This document shows positions 25,071 to 36,053 of a DNA stretch of 64,000 nt, piece after piece (the stretch's first letter is position 1; each line of letters opens with the position of its first letter). The notes beneath the pieces were generated by a model. The model saw only the letters and a program-made list of their open reading frames with translations. It was not told the DNA's origin and did no database searches. Location of the stretch: the NCBI RefSeq assembly GCF_900107105.1, contig NZ_FNOT01000003.1, positions 1 to 64,000 on the forward strand. Reading direction: 5' to 3'. The position numbers and the translations under genes are program-made. This stretch comes from Geodermatophilus africanus (lineage in GTDB: Bacteria > Actinomycetota > Actinomycetes > Mycobacteriales > Geodermatophilaceae).

Positions 25071-26933
25071 ATGACCACCACCTCCGCCGAGCCGCCCGTC
25101 GCCCAGACCGAGGCGACGCGCGACGTCGCCGGCCTGGCGCAGCGGCTCCTCACCCTGCCTCCCGCGCCGGGTCTGCCGGGCGAGCTGTACGCCAAGACCG
25201 TGGAGGGCCACGCGGACCTGGAGCGCACGTCCTTCACGCTCGCTCCCCACTCCGCGCTGTCCACCAACACCTACTTCGGCCGGGTGCCCGCCTCCTACTG
25301 GCAGCGCTGGACCGCCGTCCGGGAGATGACCTTCGAGGCCGAGACCTCGGGCGTGGGCCGGGTCGAGCTCCTCGCCAGCGACCCCACCGGCGAGGAGCGC
25401 GTGCTCACCGGGGTCGACCTGTCCGGCTCCGGCACGGTGTCGCTCACCGTGGCCCTCGACAAGTTCGTCGACGGCGGTGCCGTCTGGGCCGAGTTCACCA
25501 GCGCCGACGCCCCGCTGGCGGTCTCCGGGGGCCGATGGACGATCCCGCACCCCCCGCGGCAGCGGAAGACCGCCGTCGTCATCTGCACGCACAACCGGCC
25601 CGCGGACTGCGCTAAGACGCTGCAGACCCTGGCCGCCGACCTGCCGGCGCTCGACGAGCTCGACACCGTGTACGTCGTCGACCAGGGCGACAAGCGGGTC
25701 TCGGCGCACCCGGACTTCGAGCAGGTCTCCACCGCGCTCGCCGGCCGGCTGCGCTACATCAACCAGGCGAACCTCGGCGGCGCCGGCGGGTTCACCCGCG
25801 GCATGTACGAGATCACCGAGGTCGAGGCCGAGCACCACGCCAACGTGCTGTTCATGGACGACGACATCCTGCTCGAGCCCGACACGATCATCCGGATGAC
25901 CGCGTTCGCCAACTCGGCGCGCGAGCCGGTGATCGTCGGCGCGCAGATGCTGTACGCGCTGCACCCGAAGCGGCTGCACACCGGCGCGGAGTTCGCCGAC
26001 CTGGTGAAGCTGCAGGCCGGCAAGGTCGTGCCCGGCGCCCTGTGGAACACCGACCTCACCGAGGAGAACCAGGAGCTGCGGGTCGACGCCGACTACAACG
26101 CCTGGTGGAGCGCGCTGCTGCCCTCGGAGATCGTCTCGGCGACCGGCTACCCGCTGCCGGTCTTCTTCCAGTGGGACGACATCGAGTACGGCTACCGCGC
26201 GCGGGAGAACGGGTTCACCACCGTCACCCTCCCCGGGGCCGGCGTCTGGCACGCCGACTTCATGTGGAAGGACCAGGACGACTGGTCGCGGTACTTCAGC
26301 ATCCGCAACAGCCTGATCACCTCGGCGCTGCACAGCGACTTCGACAGCCGATCCATCGCGGTCACGCTGTTCGGCCGGCTGCTGGCCTACATCGCCGGGC
26401 TGCAGTACGGGCTGGCCGCCACCGTCATCAAGGGCATCGACGACTTCCTCCAGGGCCCGGAGATCCTGGCCGACGGCGGCCAGCGGGTCCTCGGCGAGGT
26501 CCGCGAGCTGCGCAAGGCCTACCCGGAGACGGTGAAGCACGACGCCGCGGCGATCCCCGGCGTGCCGCTGCGGGGTGAGACGATCGAGCGCGCGCTGCCC
26601 GACCCGTCGCAGTTCCGTGCGGTGCTCGCCAAGCGGCTGCTGTGGCAGCTCACCGGGCGCACCGCCGGCTCGGTCGCGATCACCGCGGACGACGCGCAGT
26701 GGTGGCACGTCTCCCGGTACCGCCGCGCGATCGTCACCGACGCGTCCCAGGAAGGCGTGCGGGTCCGCGACCTCGACCGCGACCAGGCCGTCACGCTGCT
26801 GCGCGAGAGCGCTGCGGCCTGCTACCGGCTGGCCCGCCGGGGTCCGGCGGCCGCGCAGCAGTACCGCGACGCGCTGCCGCAGCTGACCAGCCGCGAGAAC
26901 TGGCGGCGCCTCTTCGGCGCCGGGACCGAGTAG
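25071..26933 (+). CDS. GlfT2-like galactofuranosyltransferase (first copy)
   Basis: GlfT2 polymerises the galactan of arabinogalactan from UDP-galactofuranose. The 620-residue protein is near the 637 residues of mycobacterial GlfT2. An N-terminal beta domain (about 30-160) precedes the GT-A domain: TAVVICTHNRP (near 165), QANLGGAGGFTRGM (near 234), metal-binding DDD in LFMDDDILLEP (near 263), WDDIEYGYR (near 368) with the catalytic Asp, and VWHADFMWKDQDDW (near 393). A helical C-terminus follows. ATG at 25071 is chosen; an in-frame ATG lies ten codons upstream. It leads an operon with wzm, wzt and glfT1. Confidence 0.88.
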   Translation: MTTTSAEPPVAQTEATRDVAGLAQRLLTLPPAPGLPGELYAKTVEGHADLERTSFTLAPHSALSTNTYFGRVPASYWQRWTAVREMTFEAETSGVGRVELLASDPTGEERVLTGVDLSGSGTVSLTVALDKFVDGGAVWAEFTSADAPLAVSGGRWTIPHPPRQRKTAVVICTHNRPADCAKTLQTLAADLPALDELDTVYVVDQGDKRVSAHPDFEQVSTALAGRLRYINQANLGGAGGFTRGMYEITEVEAEHHANVLFMDDDILLEPDTIIRMTAFANSAREPVIVGAQMLYALHPKRLHTGAEFADLVKLQAGKVVPGALWNTDLTEENQELRVDADYNAWWSALLPSEIVSATGYPLPVFFQWDDIEYGYRARENGFTTVTLPGAGVWHADFMWKDQDDWSRYFSIRNSLITSALHSDFDSRSIAVTLFGRLLAYIAGLQYGLAATVIKGIDDFLQGPEILADGGQRVLGEVRELRKAYPETVKHDAAAIPGVPLRGETIERALPDPSQFRAVLAKRLLWQLTGRTAGSVAITADDAQWWHVSRYRRAIVTDASQEGVRVRDLDRDQAVTLLRESAAACYRLARRGPAAAQQYRDALPQLTSRENWRRLFGAGTE

Positions 26934-26940
26934 GCCCGGC

Positions 26941-27810
26941 GTGTCGACGAGCAGCACCACCGCGCCCACCGCGCCCGACATCCCGCCGCACGTGCGGCCG
27001 CCGGGGCGTGACTTCCGCTCCGCCTTCCGCGACCTGAGCCGCGGCTGGGGACAGCGGGAGCTGTGGCTGCAGCTGGGCTGGCAGGACATCCGCCAGCGCT
27101 ACCGGCGCTCGGTCCTCGGCCCGATCTGGATCACCATCAGCATGGCGGTCACCGCCATCGCGCTCGGGATCCTGTACTCCGCGCTGTTCGGCCTCGAGCT
27201 GGCGACGCTGCTGCCGCACGTCCTCGTCGGGATGATCGTGTGGACGTTCATCTCCGGCTGCATCAGCGAGGGCTCGGAGGTGTTCGTCTCGAACTCGGGG
27301 TTGATCACCCACCTGCCGGCGCCGATCAGCATCCACGTGTACCGGCTGGTGTGGCGCCAGACGCTGTTCTTCGGTCACAACCTGATCGTCTACGCCGTCA
27401 TGCTCGTCTTCTTCCCGCAGCCGTTGCGGTGGACCGACCTGTCGGCCTTCCTGGCGTTCGGCCTGCTGGTCGTCAACGGCATGTGGGTGGCGCTGCTCAT
27501 CGGGATCATCAGCACCCGGTTCCGCGACCTGCCGCCGGTGACGCAGAGCCTCGTCCAGTTGCTGTTCTTCCTGACGCCGATCGTCTGGATGTACGACGTC
27601 CTGCGGGACAACCCGGCCGTCGCCGAGCGGGCGCGGTGGGTCGAGCTCAACCCGCTGTTCCACTTCGTGGAGCTCATCCGCCGGCCGATGCTGGGCCAGG
27701 ACCAGGAGTGGCACACCTGGTTCATCGTCATCGGGATCGCCCTGGTGGGCTGGGCCCTGACGCTGCTGGTCATGCGCCGCTACCGCAGCCGCGTGGCGTA
27801 CTGGGTCTGA
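26941..27810 (+). CDS. wzm: ABC-2 type polysaccharide exporter, membrane subunit (Wzm-like)
   Basis: Permease half of the exporter that flips lipid-linked galactan. The 289-residue protein has six predicted membrane helices (about 65-85, 95-115, 145-165, 180-200, 205-225, 260-280). The amphipathic start RELWLQLGWQDIRQRYRRSVLGPIW (in part, near 40-63) is typical of ABC2_membrane O-antigen/teichoic exporters. GTG start 7 bases after the GlfT2-like stop. Its ATPase partner follows 13 bases downstream. Confidence 0.9.
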   Translation: MSTSSTTAPTAPDIPPHVRPPGRDFRSAFRDLSRGWGQRELWLQLGWQDIRQRYRRSVLGPIWITISMAVTAIALGILYSALFGLELATLLPHVLVGMIVWTFISGCISEGSEVFVSNSGLITHLPAPISIHVYRLVWRQTLFFGHNLIVYAVMLVFFPQPLRWTDLSAFLAFGLLVVNGMWVALLIGIISTRFRDLPPVTQSLVQLLFFLTPIVWMYDVLRDNPAVAERARWVELNPLFHFVELIRRPMLGQDQEWHTWFIVIGIALVGWALTLLVMRRYRSRVAYWV

Positions 27811-27823
27811 GGAGGACGCCACC

Positions 27824-28585
27824 ATGGTGAGCATCGACGTCCGCGGCGCGAGCGTGGACTTCCCGATCTTCGACGCCAAGTCCCGGTCCCTGAAGCACAC
27901 CGTGCTCGGCGTGGTCGGCGGCAACGTGGCGGCCAACGAGCGCAAGGTCGTCGTCATCGAGGCGCTGCGCAACATCGACCTGCACGTCTCCGAGGGCGAC
28001 CGGCTGGCGCTGGTCGGCCACAACGGCGCCGGCAAGTCCACCCTGCTGCGGCTGCTGTCGGGCATCTACGAGCCCACGAGCGGTCAGGCGCTGGTCAACG
28101 GGCGGGTCGCGCCGGTCTTCGACCTCGGCGTCGGCATGGACCCGGAGATCTCCGGCCTGGAGAACATCCTCGTACGCGGCCTGTTCCTCGGGATGAGCCG
28201 CAAGCAGATGGAGGCGCGGGTCGACGACATCGCCGAGTTCACCGAGCTCGGCAACTTCCTGCAGATGCCGCTGCGCACCTACTCCACCGGCATGCGCGTG
28301 CGGCTGGCGCTGGGCGTCGTCACCAGCATCGACCCCGAGATCCTGCTGCTCGACGAGGGCATCGGCGCGGTGGACGCGGCGTTCCTCGAGCGCGCGAAGG
28401 GGCGGCTCAAGGACCTCGTGGACCGCGCGGGCCTGCTGGTCTTCGCCTCCCACTCCAACGACCTGCTCAAGCAGCTGTGCACCTCGGCGCTCTGGATGGA
28501 GCACGGCACCATCAGGCAGCAGGGCCCGCTCGAGGAGGTCCTCGACGCGTACAAGGGCCGCGAGCACGCGGCCTCGGGGGGCTGA
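27824..28585 (+). CDS. wzt: ABC-2 type polysaccharide exporter, ATPase subunit (Wzt-like)
   Basis: A 253-residue ATPase. Walker A GHNGAGKST (near 65-73), LGVGMDPEISGLENI typical of Wzt (near 103), signature YSTGMRVRLALG (near 154) and Walker B ILLLDEGIGAVD (near 172) are all present. It lacks the C-terminal glycan-binding domain of some O-antigen Wzt proteins, so export is probably not coupled to a capped chain end. GAGGA lies 7 bases before the ATG. The stop is immediately followed by the glfT1 GTG. Confidence 0.92.
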   Translation: MVSIDVRGASVDFPIFDAKSRSLKHTVLGVVGGNVAANERKVVVIEALRNIDLHVSEGDRLALVGHNGAGKSTLLRLLSGIYEPTSGQALVNGRVAPVFDLGVGMDPEISGLENILVRGLFLGMSRKQMEARVDDIAEFTELGNFLQMPLRTYSTGMRVRLALGVVTSIDPEILLLDEGIGAVDAAFLERAKGRLKDLVDRAGLLVFASHSNDLLKQLCTSALWMEHGTIRQQGPLEEVLDAYKGREHAASGG

Positions 28586-29512
28586 GTGTCCGAGGCGGCA
28601 CCGCAGACCCCCGCCCGCCCGGACGACGAGCGCGTCGTCGCGGTCATCGTGACCCGGCACCGGCCGGAGTCCCTCGCCCAGGCGCTCAAGGCGCTCGCGG
28701 TGCAGACCCGCCCGGTCGACTCCGTCGTCGTCGTCGACAACGGGCCCGAGCAGCCGGCCGAGGAGGTCGTGCGGGCCAGCGGGCTGCCGCACACCTACCT
28801 GCTCTCGCAGGCCAATCTCGGCGGCGCCGGGGGCTTCGCCCTGGGGATGCTCACCGCCCTGGCCGAGGGCGCGGACTGGGTCTGGTGCGCCGACGACGAC
28901 GGCCGGCCCGCCGACGAGCACGTGCTGGCGACCCTGCTGTCGGTGGCGCGGGAGCGCGGGCTGGCCGAGGTCTCACCCGCCGTCGCCGACATCGACGCAC
29001 CCGAGAGCTTCGCCTTCCCGGTGCGCACCGGGCTGCGCTGGAAGGGCGAGCGCGACCGCCTCGGCGGCCAGGACTTCCTGCCCGGCTACGCCTCCCTCTT
29101 CAACGGCGCGCTGTTCGCCGCGTCCACCCTGGCGCAGACCGGCGTGCCCGACCTGCGGCTGTTCGCCCGCGGCGACGAGACCGAGATCCACCGCCGGCTG
29201 GTGCGGGCGGGGCTGCCCTTCGGCACGGCGCTCGACGCCACCTACCTGCACCCGAACGGCCGGGACGAGTTCAAGCCGATCCTCGGCGGGCGGCTGTCCG
29301 CGCAGTACCCCGAGGCGGCGTGGAAGCGCTACTACACCTACCGCAACCGCGGGTACCTGATGCGCCAGCCCGGGATGCGCTGGCTCTTCCCGCTCGAGCT
29401 GGTCCGCTTCTCCTGGTTCTTCCTGGTGACCCGCCGCGACGTGCCCGGGTACCGCGAGTGGCTGCGCCTGGTGCGCGCCGGTCGCCGGGAACGGTTCACC
29501 CCCGTCGCCTGA
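28586..29512 (+). CDS. glfT1: GlfT1-like galactofuranosyltransferase
   Basis: A GT2 enzyme of 308 residues that in mycobacteria adds the first galactofuranoses to the lipid-linked rhamnosyl-GlcNAc unit. Features: VVAVIVTRHRPE (near 12-23), VVVVDNGPEQP (near 46), QANLGGAGGFALGM (near 74), DDD of WCADDDGRP (near 99) and RGDETEIHRRL (near 193). GTG start directly abuts the wzt stop. The gene order wzm-wzt-glfT1 is the mycobacterial export cluster. Confidence 0.88.
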   Translation: MSEAAPQTPARPDDERVVAVIVTRHRPESLAQALKALAVQTRPVDSVVVVDNGPEQPAEEVVRASGLPHTYLLSQANLGGAGGFALGMLTALAEGADWVWCADDDGRPADEHVLATLLSVARERGLAEVSPAVADIDAPESFAFPVRTGLRWKGERDRLGGQDFLPGYASLFNGALFAASTLAQTGVPDLRLFARGDETEIHRRLVRAGLPFGTALDATYLHPNGRDEFKPILGGRLSAQYPEAAWKRYYTYRNRGYLMRQPGMRWLFPLELVRFSWFFLVTRRDVPGYREWLRLVRAGRRERFTPVA

Positions 29513-29539
29513 CGGTGCGGTTCAGTCGCGCCGCCTGAC

Positions 29540-29620
29540 GGCGCACCGCCCGACCCGACGAGACGGCGGGGCACCCACCTGCGAGGGAGCTGCCCCGCCG
29601 TCTCGTCGTCGTGGTGCGCC
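29540..29620. terminator. Two-tier terminator hairpin after glfT1
   Basis: An 18-base-pair stem (29556-29573 with 29591-29608) lies inside an outer 8-base-pair stem (29540-29547 with 29613-29620). It sits between the convergent glfT1 and second GlfT2-like genes. Confidence 0.72.
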
Positions 29621-29638
29621 CACCGGCCCCCGGACGAC

Positions 29639-29680
29639 GGACGGCCCGGGTCCCCTCCGCGGAGGGGACCCGGGCCGTCC
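29639..29680. terminator. 42-base perfect palindrome, second terminator
   Basis: Bases 29639-29659 are the exact reverse complement of 29660-29680, giving a 21-base-pair stem without unpaired loop bases. It is followed by a GGGGGGTTG run on the plus strand. It faces the stop of the minus-strand GlfT2-like gene (29713) and probably serves that transcript. Confidence 0.68.
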
Positions 29681-29712
29681 GGGGGGTTGCGCGCCCGCTG
29701 CCGGGCCGGTCC

Positions 29713-31632
29713 TCAGGAGGTGAAGACCTTCTCCCAGTTCGCCGCCGAGGTCAGGTCGGCGTAGGAGTCGCGGTACTGCTGCTTGGCGCGGGGGAAGCGC
29801 CGGGCGATCTCCAGGTTCAACCGCACCGACTCGCGGGCCAGGCGCCAGAACGTCGCCGGGTCGCGGCGGCGGACCGTGACGCCGCGACCGTCCGCGGTGG
29901 CCACCGAGGCGCTGTCGAGCTGGGCGAGCACGAACCACTGCGCGTCCCGGGCCGGGAGCTCCACCTGCGGCCGGTCGCCACCGTCCTGGACCGGCCGGAT
30001 GTTGTTGCGCAGCGCCTGCAGCGCCGCCCGCGCGATCGCGCGCTTGGCCACCGGCGGGTGCACCATGCCCTCGGTCGCGTCCTGGCCCATGTGCGGCAGC
30101 GGGATGCGCGACCGCTCGGTGATGACCTGACCGTCGGAGTACCGCGCCCGCTCCGCACGGACCTCGGCCAGCACGCCGGGCAGCTGCGGGAAGAGGTTCT
30201 GCGGGCCGGCGAGGAAGTCGCGGTAGGCCTTCAGGTGCAGTGCGACCGCGGAGTACTCGAGCCGGAACAGGTGCCGGATGTCGGCGCGGATGTTCTCCTT
30301 GACGATGTCCTCGGCGCGCTTGAGCGGGCTGTGCAGGGCGGCGACCACGAGCTGGTTGCGCGCGTGGAAGTACGCCTGCCAGTCGGTCGAGTCGTCCTTG
30401 TCGGTCCAGGACAGGTGCCAGATCGCCGCGCCGGGGAGGGTGACCGTGCGGTATCCGGCAGCGCCGGCCCGCATGCCGTACTCGGCGTCGTCCCACTTGA
30501 TGAACAGCGGGAGCGGCAGCCCGATCTCCTCGGCCACCTCGCGGGGGATCAGGCACATCCACCAGGCGTTGTAGTCGACGTCCACCCGGCGGTGCAGGTG
30601 CCGGGCGTCGCGCAGCGACCAGTGCGCGAAGTCGTGGCCCACAGCGGCGTACGGCGCCGGGCGGTACCGCATCAGCCGGCGGTCGACGCTCTCACCCATG
30701 GTGTGCAGCACCGAGCGGTCCTGCAGGGTGAGCATCTGCCCGCCGACGAGGGTCGGCTCGTCGGTGAACCGGGCGAAGACGAGCGCTCGGTGCAGGCTGT
30801 CGGCCTCGAGCTGGACGTCGTCGTCGAGGAACACCAGGTGCGTGGCGTCGGTGGTGGTGAGCGTCTCGTGCATGGCGCGGGCGAAGCCGCCGCTGCCGCC
30901 GAGGTTGCCCTGTTCCACCAGGTGCAGGCGGTCGCCGAGGCGGGCGGCCACCTCCGGGAACGAGGCGTCGTCGCGCACCTTGAGGTTGCCCTGGTCGGCG
31001 ACGACGACCGCGGCGAGCTCGCCGTCGAGGACCGGGTCCGCGGCGACGGTGTGCAGCGCGGCGACGCAGTCGACCGGGCGGTTGAAGGTGCAGATGCCGA
31101 CGGCCAGCCGGCCCGGGCGCAGCGGCTCCCGGTCGGCGTACCAGCCGGCGTCCTCGATGATCGTGTCCTCGTCGGCGGTGACGTCGAACCAGTACCAGCC
31201 GCCCTCGACGAAGGGGGTGAGGTCCAGGTCGAGCTCGACCGTCCGGCCGGTGCCCTCGACGGTGGTGCCCAGGGAGTGCAGCACGTCGCCGTTGCCCTTG
31301 GTGCGGTAGACGTCGATGCGGCAGGTACCCGAGACGCGCAGCTGCAGGGTGACGCTGGTCAGCGAGGTCCAGCGCCGCCAGTAGCCCGCCGGGAAGGCGT
31401 TGAAGTAGGTGGCGAAGGAGACCTCGTCACCGGCCGAGAGGTGCCCGGTCGACCGGGAGGTGACGTGCACCCGCTCGGACCGGACCTCGTCGAGGTACAG
31501 GGAGCGCACCTTGCGCGGGTCGGCGACCCGCGGCATGAGGACGCGCTGGAGCAGCGTGACCGCCCGGCCCGGAGCCAGGTCCTCGGCGGCGAGGTCGGCC
31601 ACGACGTCGGGGGACACCTCGGTGGTCGTCAT
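29713..31632 (-). CDS. glfT2: GlfT2-like galactofuranosyltransferase (second copy, beside glf)
   Basis: A 639-residue enzyme, essentially the length of mycobacterial GlfT2 and next to glf as there. N-terminal beta domain about 35-190; GT-A domain with LAVGICTFNRP (near 183), EQGNLGGSGGFARAM (near 245), LVFLDDDVQLEA (DDD near 274), KWDDAEYGMRAG (near 380) and IWHLSWTDKDD (near 405). ATG at 31632 begins five bases after the glf stop. It polymerises galactofuranose delivered by Glf. With the copy at 25071 the genome has two diverged paralogues. Confidence 0.92.
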   Translation of the reverse strand: MTTTEVSPDVVADLAAEDLAPGRAVTLLQRVLMPRVADPRKVRSLYLDEVRSERVHVTSRSTGHLSAGDEVSFATYFNAFPAGYWRRWTSLTSVTLQLRVSGTCRIDVYRTKGNGDVLHSLGTTVEGTGRTVELDLDLTPFVEGGWYWFDVTADEDTIIEDAGWYADREPLRPGRLAVGICTFNRPVDCVAALHTVAADPVLDGELAAVVVADQGNLKVRDDASFPEVAARLGDRLHLVEQGNLGGSGGFARAMHETLTTTDATHLVFLDDDVQLEADSLHRALVFARFTDEPTLVGGQMLTLQDRSVLHTMGESVDRRLMRYRPAPYAAVGHDFAHWSLRDARHLHRRVDVDYNAWWMCLIPREVAEEIGLPLPLFIKWDDAEYGMRAGAAGYRTVTLPGAAIWHLSWTDKDDSTDWQAYFHARNQLVVAALHSPLKRAEDIVKENIRADIRHLFRLEYSAVALHLKAYRDFLAGPQNLFPQLPGVLAEVRAERARYSDGQVITERSRIPLPHMGQDATEGMVHPPVAKRAIARAALQALRNNIRPVQDGGDRPQVELPARDAQWFVLAQLDSASVATADGRGVTVRRRDPATFWRLARESVRLNLEIARRFPRAKQQYRDSYADLTSAANWEKVFTS

Positions 31633-31637
31633 CGGGT

Positions 31638-33927
<2,290 letters not shown>

Positions 33928-33928
33928 G

Positions 33929-35026
33929 GTGCGGCACGCGGTCGTCATGGCCGGCGGCTCGGGCACGCGGCTGTGGCCGCTGTCCCGCGGCGGGCGGCCC
34001 AAGCAGCTGCTCGACGTGGTCGCCGACAGGGACGGCGGGGCCCACAGCCTGCTCGCCGAGGCCTTCGCGCGGCTGGAGACGGTGCTGCCGGCCGACCGGA
34101 TCTGGGTGTGCACCGCCGCCCGCTACGGCGAGCAGGTGCGCGCCGCCCTGCCGCGGCTGCGCCCGGACCGGCTGGTGCTCGAGCCGGTCGCCCGGGACAC
34201 CGCCAACGCCGTCGGCCTGGCCGCGGCCCTGGTCGCCGACGTCGACCCCGACGCCGAGCTCGCCGTGGTCAGCGCCGACCACGTCATCCGCCCGGTCGAG
34301 CGGTTCGCCGCGGCGCTGACCACAGCCTTCGACGCCCTCGCCGCGCGGCCCCACTCGCTGGTGACCCTGGGCATCCGCCCCACCGCGCCGGCCACCGGCT
34401 TCGGGTACGTGCAGCGCGGCGCGCCGACCGGGGTGCCCGGCGTCGCCGAGGCGGCCTCGTTCCGCGAGAAACCCGACCTCGGCACCGCCGAGACCTACCT
34501 CGCCTCGGGGCTGTACCTCTGGAACTCGGGCATGTTCGTGTGGCGGGCCTCGACGGTCCTCGAGGCGCTGGCCGACCACCTGCCCGCCACCGCCGAGGGC
34601 CTGGCGCGGGTGGTCGCCGTCCCGGCCGGGCCGGAGCGGGACGCCGTCCTGGCCGAGGTGTTCCCGACGCTGCCCAAGATCAGCGTCGACCACGCCGTCA
34701 TGGAGCCCGCGGCGAACGAGCCGGGGCGGGTGCTGGTGGCCGACCTCGACGTGGACTGGCTCGACGTCGGCTCGTGGCCGGCGCTGGCGCAGACGCTCGA
34801 GCAGGTGGGGGAGGACGCCGTCGCCGGGCTGGCGGTGACCCTCGACAGCGCCGGCAACATCGTCTTCAGCGACGACCCCGACCACCTGGTGGCCCTCGTC
34901 GGCGTCCGCGACAGCGTCGTCGTCCACACCGCCGACGTGACGATGGTCTGCCCGGTGTCCGACGCCGAGCGGGTCAAGCAGCTGCTGACCGAGGTCGAGG
35001 AGCGACACGGGTCACGGTTCAGCTGA
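33929..35026 (+). CDS. manC: Mannose-1-phosphate guanylyltransferase
   Basis: Makes GDP-mannose from mannose-1-phosphate and GTP. The 365-residue single-domain enzyme has the nucleotidyltransferase signature MAGGSGTRLWPLSR (near 7-20) with PKQLL, then VLEPVARDTANAVG (near 86), SADHVI (near 114), FGYVQRG (near 155), FREKPD (near 174), LWNSGMFVW (near 193) and DVGSWPAL (near 281). There is no fused isomerase domain; ManA is separate at 58090. GTG start one base after the wbbL stop. Confidence 0.94.
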   Translation: MRHAVVMAGGSGTRLWPLSRGGRPKQLLDVVADRDGGAHSLLAEAFARLETVLPADRIWVCTAARYGEQVRAALPRLRPDRLVLEPVARDTANAVGLAAALVADVDPDAELAVVSADHVIRPVERFAAALTTAFDALAARPHSLVTLGIRPTAPATGFGYVQRGAPTGVPGVAEAASFREKPDLGTAETYLASGLYLWNSGMFVWRASTVLEALADHLPATAEGLARVVAVPAGPERDAVLAEVFPTLPKISVDHAVMEPAANEPGRVLVADLDVDWLDVGSWPALAQTLEQVGEDAVAGLAVTLDSAGNIVFSDDPDHLVALVGVRDSVVVHTADVTMVCPVSDAERVKQLLTEVEERHGSRFS

Positions 35027-35028
35027 CG

Positions 35029-35084
35029 AAGGACCTCCCTGCCCCCCGCCACTCGCAGGCTCGCGGCGGGACCCTGCAGGGAGG
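35029..35084. repeat. Dispersed hairpin repeat, copy B (inverted)
   Basis: Outer arm CCTCCCTGC (35034-35042) pairs exactly with GCAGGGAGG (35076-35084). Inner CCCGCCAC (35045-35052) pairs with GCGGCGGG (35063-35070) with one G-T wobble. The loop TCGCAGGCTC (35053-35062) is the complement of the consensus GAGCCTGCGA. It begins 3 bases after the manC stop and ends 14 bases before the SDR -10 box. Confidence 0.8.
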
Positions 35085-35097
35085 CCGGCCTCCGGGA

Positions 35098-35103
35098 TAA
35101 CTT
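35098..35103 (+). promoter_or_regulatory. -10 element of the leaderless SDR gene
   Basis: TAACTT (TANNNT) ends 7 bases before the GTG at 35111. It favours that start over the TTG at 35102, which lies inside the box. Confidence 0.5.
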
Positions 35104-35110
35104 GCCGGAC

Positions 35111-35881
35111 GTGAAGAGCTTCGACGTCGCCGCTGTCGTGTCCGGTGGGGCCTCCGGCCTCGGGGAGGCCACCGTCCGGGCGCTGGCCGCGCGGGGCGCG
35201 GCCGTGACAGTCCTCGACCTGCAGGAGGAGAAGGGGCAGCAGCTCGCCGCCGAGCTCGGCGGGCGGACCACCTTCGTGCGCACCGACGTCACCGACGCCG
35301 ACTCGGTGCAGGCGGCGGTCGAGCAGGCGGCGGGCGGCGAGCGGCCGCTGCGCGTCGCGGTCAACTGCGCCGGCATCGGCTGGGCCCAGCGCACGGTGGG
35401 CAAGGGCAACGTGCCGCACGACCTGGACCCGTTCGTCCGCACCGTCATGGTCAACCTGGTCGGCACCTTCAACGTGCTGCGGCTGGCCGCCGCCGCGATG
35501 GCCGCCACCGAGCCGGACGAGGACGGCGAGCGCGGCGTCGTCGTGAACACCGCCTCGATCGCCGCCTACGACGGGCAGATCGGGCAGGTCGCCTACGCGG
35601 CGTCCAAGGGCGGCATCGTCGGCCTGACCCTGCCGGCGGCCCGGGACCTGTCGAGCGTCGGCGTCCGGGTCTGCACCATCGCCCCCGGCCTGGTGGACAC
35701 CCCGCTGCTGGGCAGCCTGCCGCAGGAGGCGCGGCAGGCCCTGGCCGCCGGCATCCCGTTCCCCAAGCGCCTCGGCCGGCCGGCGGACTTCGCCCAGCTC
35801 GCCCTGGACATCCTCGAGCACGGCTACCTCAACGGCGAGGTCATCCGGATGGACGGCGCCTTGCGGATGGCGCCGCGCTGA
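35111..35881 (+). CDS. SDR-family 3-hydroxyacyl-CoA dehydrogenase-like oxidoreductase
   Basis: A classical SDR of 256 residues. NAD(P) motif SGGASGLGEA (near 10-19), DLQEEKG (near 36) with an Asp favouring NAD, NCAGIG (near 85-90), NTASIAAYDGQIGQVAYAASKGG (in part near 146-168, catalytic Ser, Tyr, Lys) and a C-terminal LNGEVIRMDGALRMAP. The sequence resembles type II 3-hydroxyacyl-CoA dehydrogenases (HSD17B10-like). A role in fatty or branched-chain acyl-CoA oxidation is likely; substrate unproven. Confidence 0.83.
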   Translation: MKSFDVAAVVSGGASGLGEATVRALAARGAAVTVLDLQEEKGQQLAAELGGRTTFVRTDVTDADSVQAAVEQAAGGERPLRVAVNCAGIGWAQRTVGKGNVPHDLDPFVRTVMVNLVGTFNVLRLAAAAMAATEPDEDGERGVVVNTASIAAYDGQIGQVAYAASKGGIVGLTLPAARDLSSVGVRVCTIAPGLVDTPLLGSLPQEARQALAAGIPFPKRLGRPADFAQLALDILEHGYLNGEVIRMDGALRMAPR

Positions 35882-36053
35882 CCCGCCCGCCGGTGCACGC
35901 ACGGGCCCCGTGGGGCGGGTGGTGCGGACACGGGGGAGGACCCGCCGCGGCGCCGCCGGCCCCACCTACAGTCGCTTCCCGGGCCCGCTGAGGAGCGGCG
36001 CCCGGAGGTGGTGGCCGCGGCGCCGTCCACCACAGGGAGCGGTTCGGAGACGC

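Noticed and set aside
29540..29680. Additional copies of the dispersed hairpin repeat at the glfT1/glfT2 junction, and at 45914-45993
   Set aside because: These hairpins lack the GAGCNNGCGA loop and the AGGGTCCCGCC/GGGGTCCT flanks, so they are treated as ordinary terminators.
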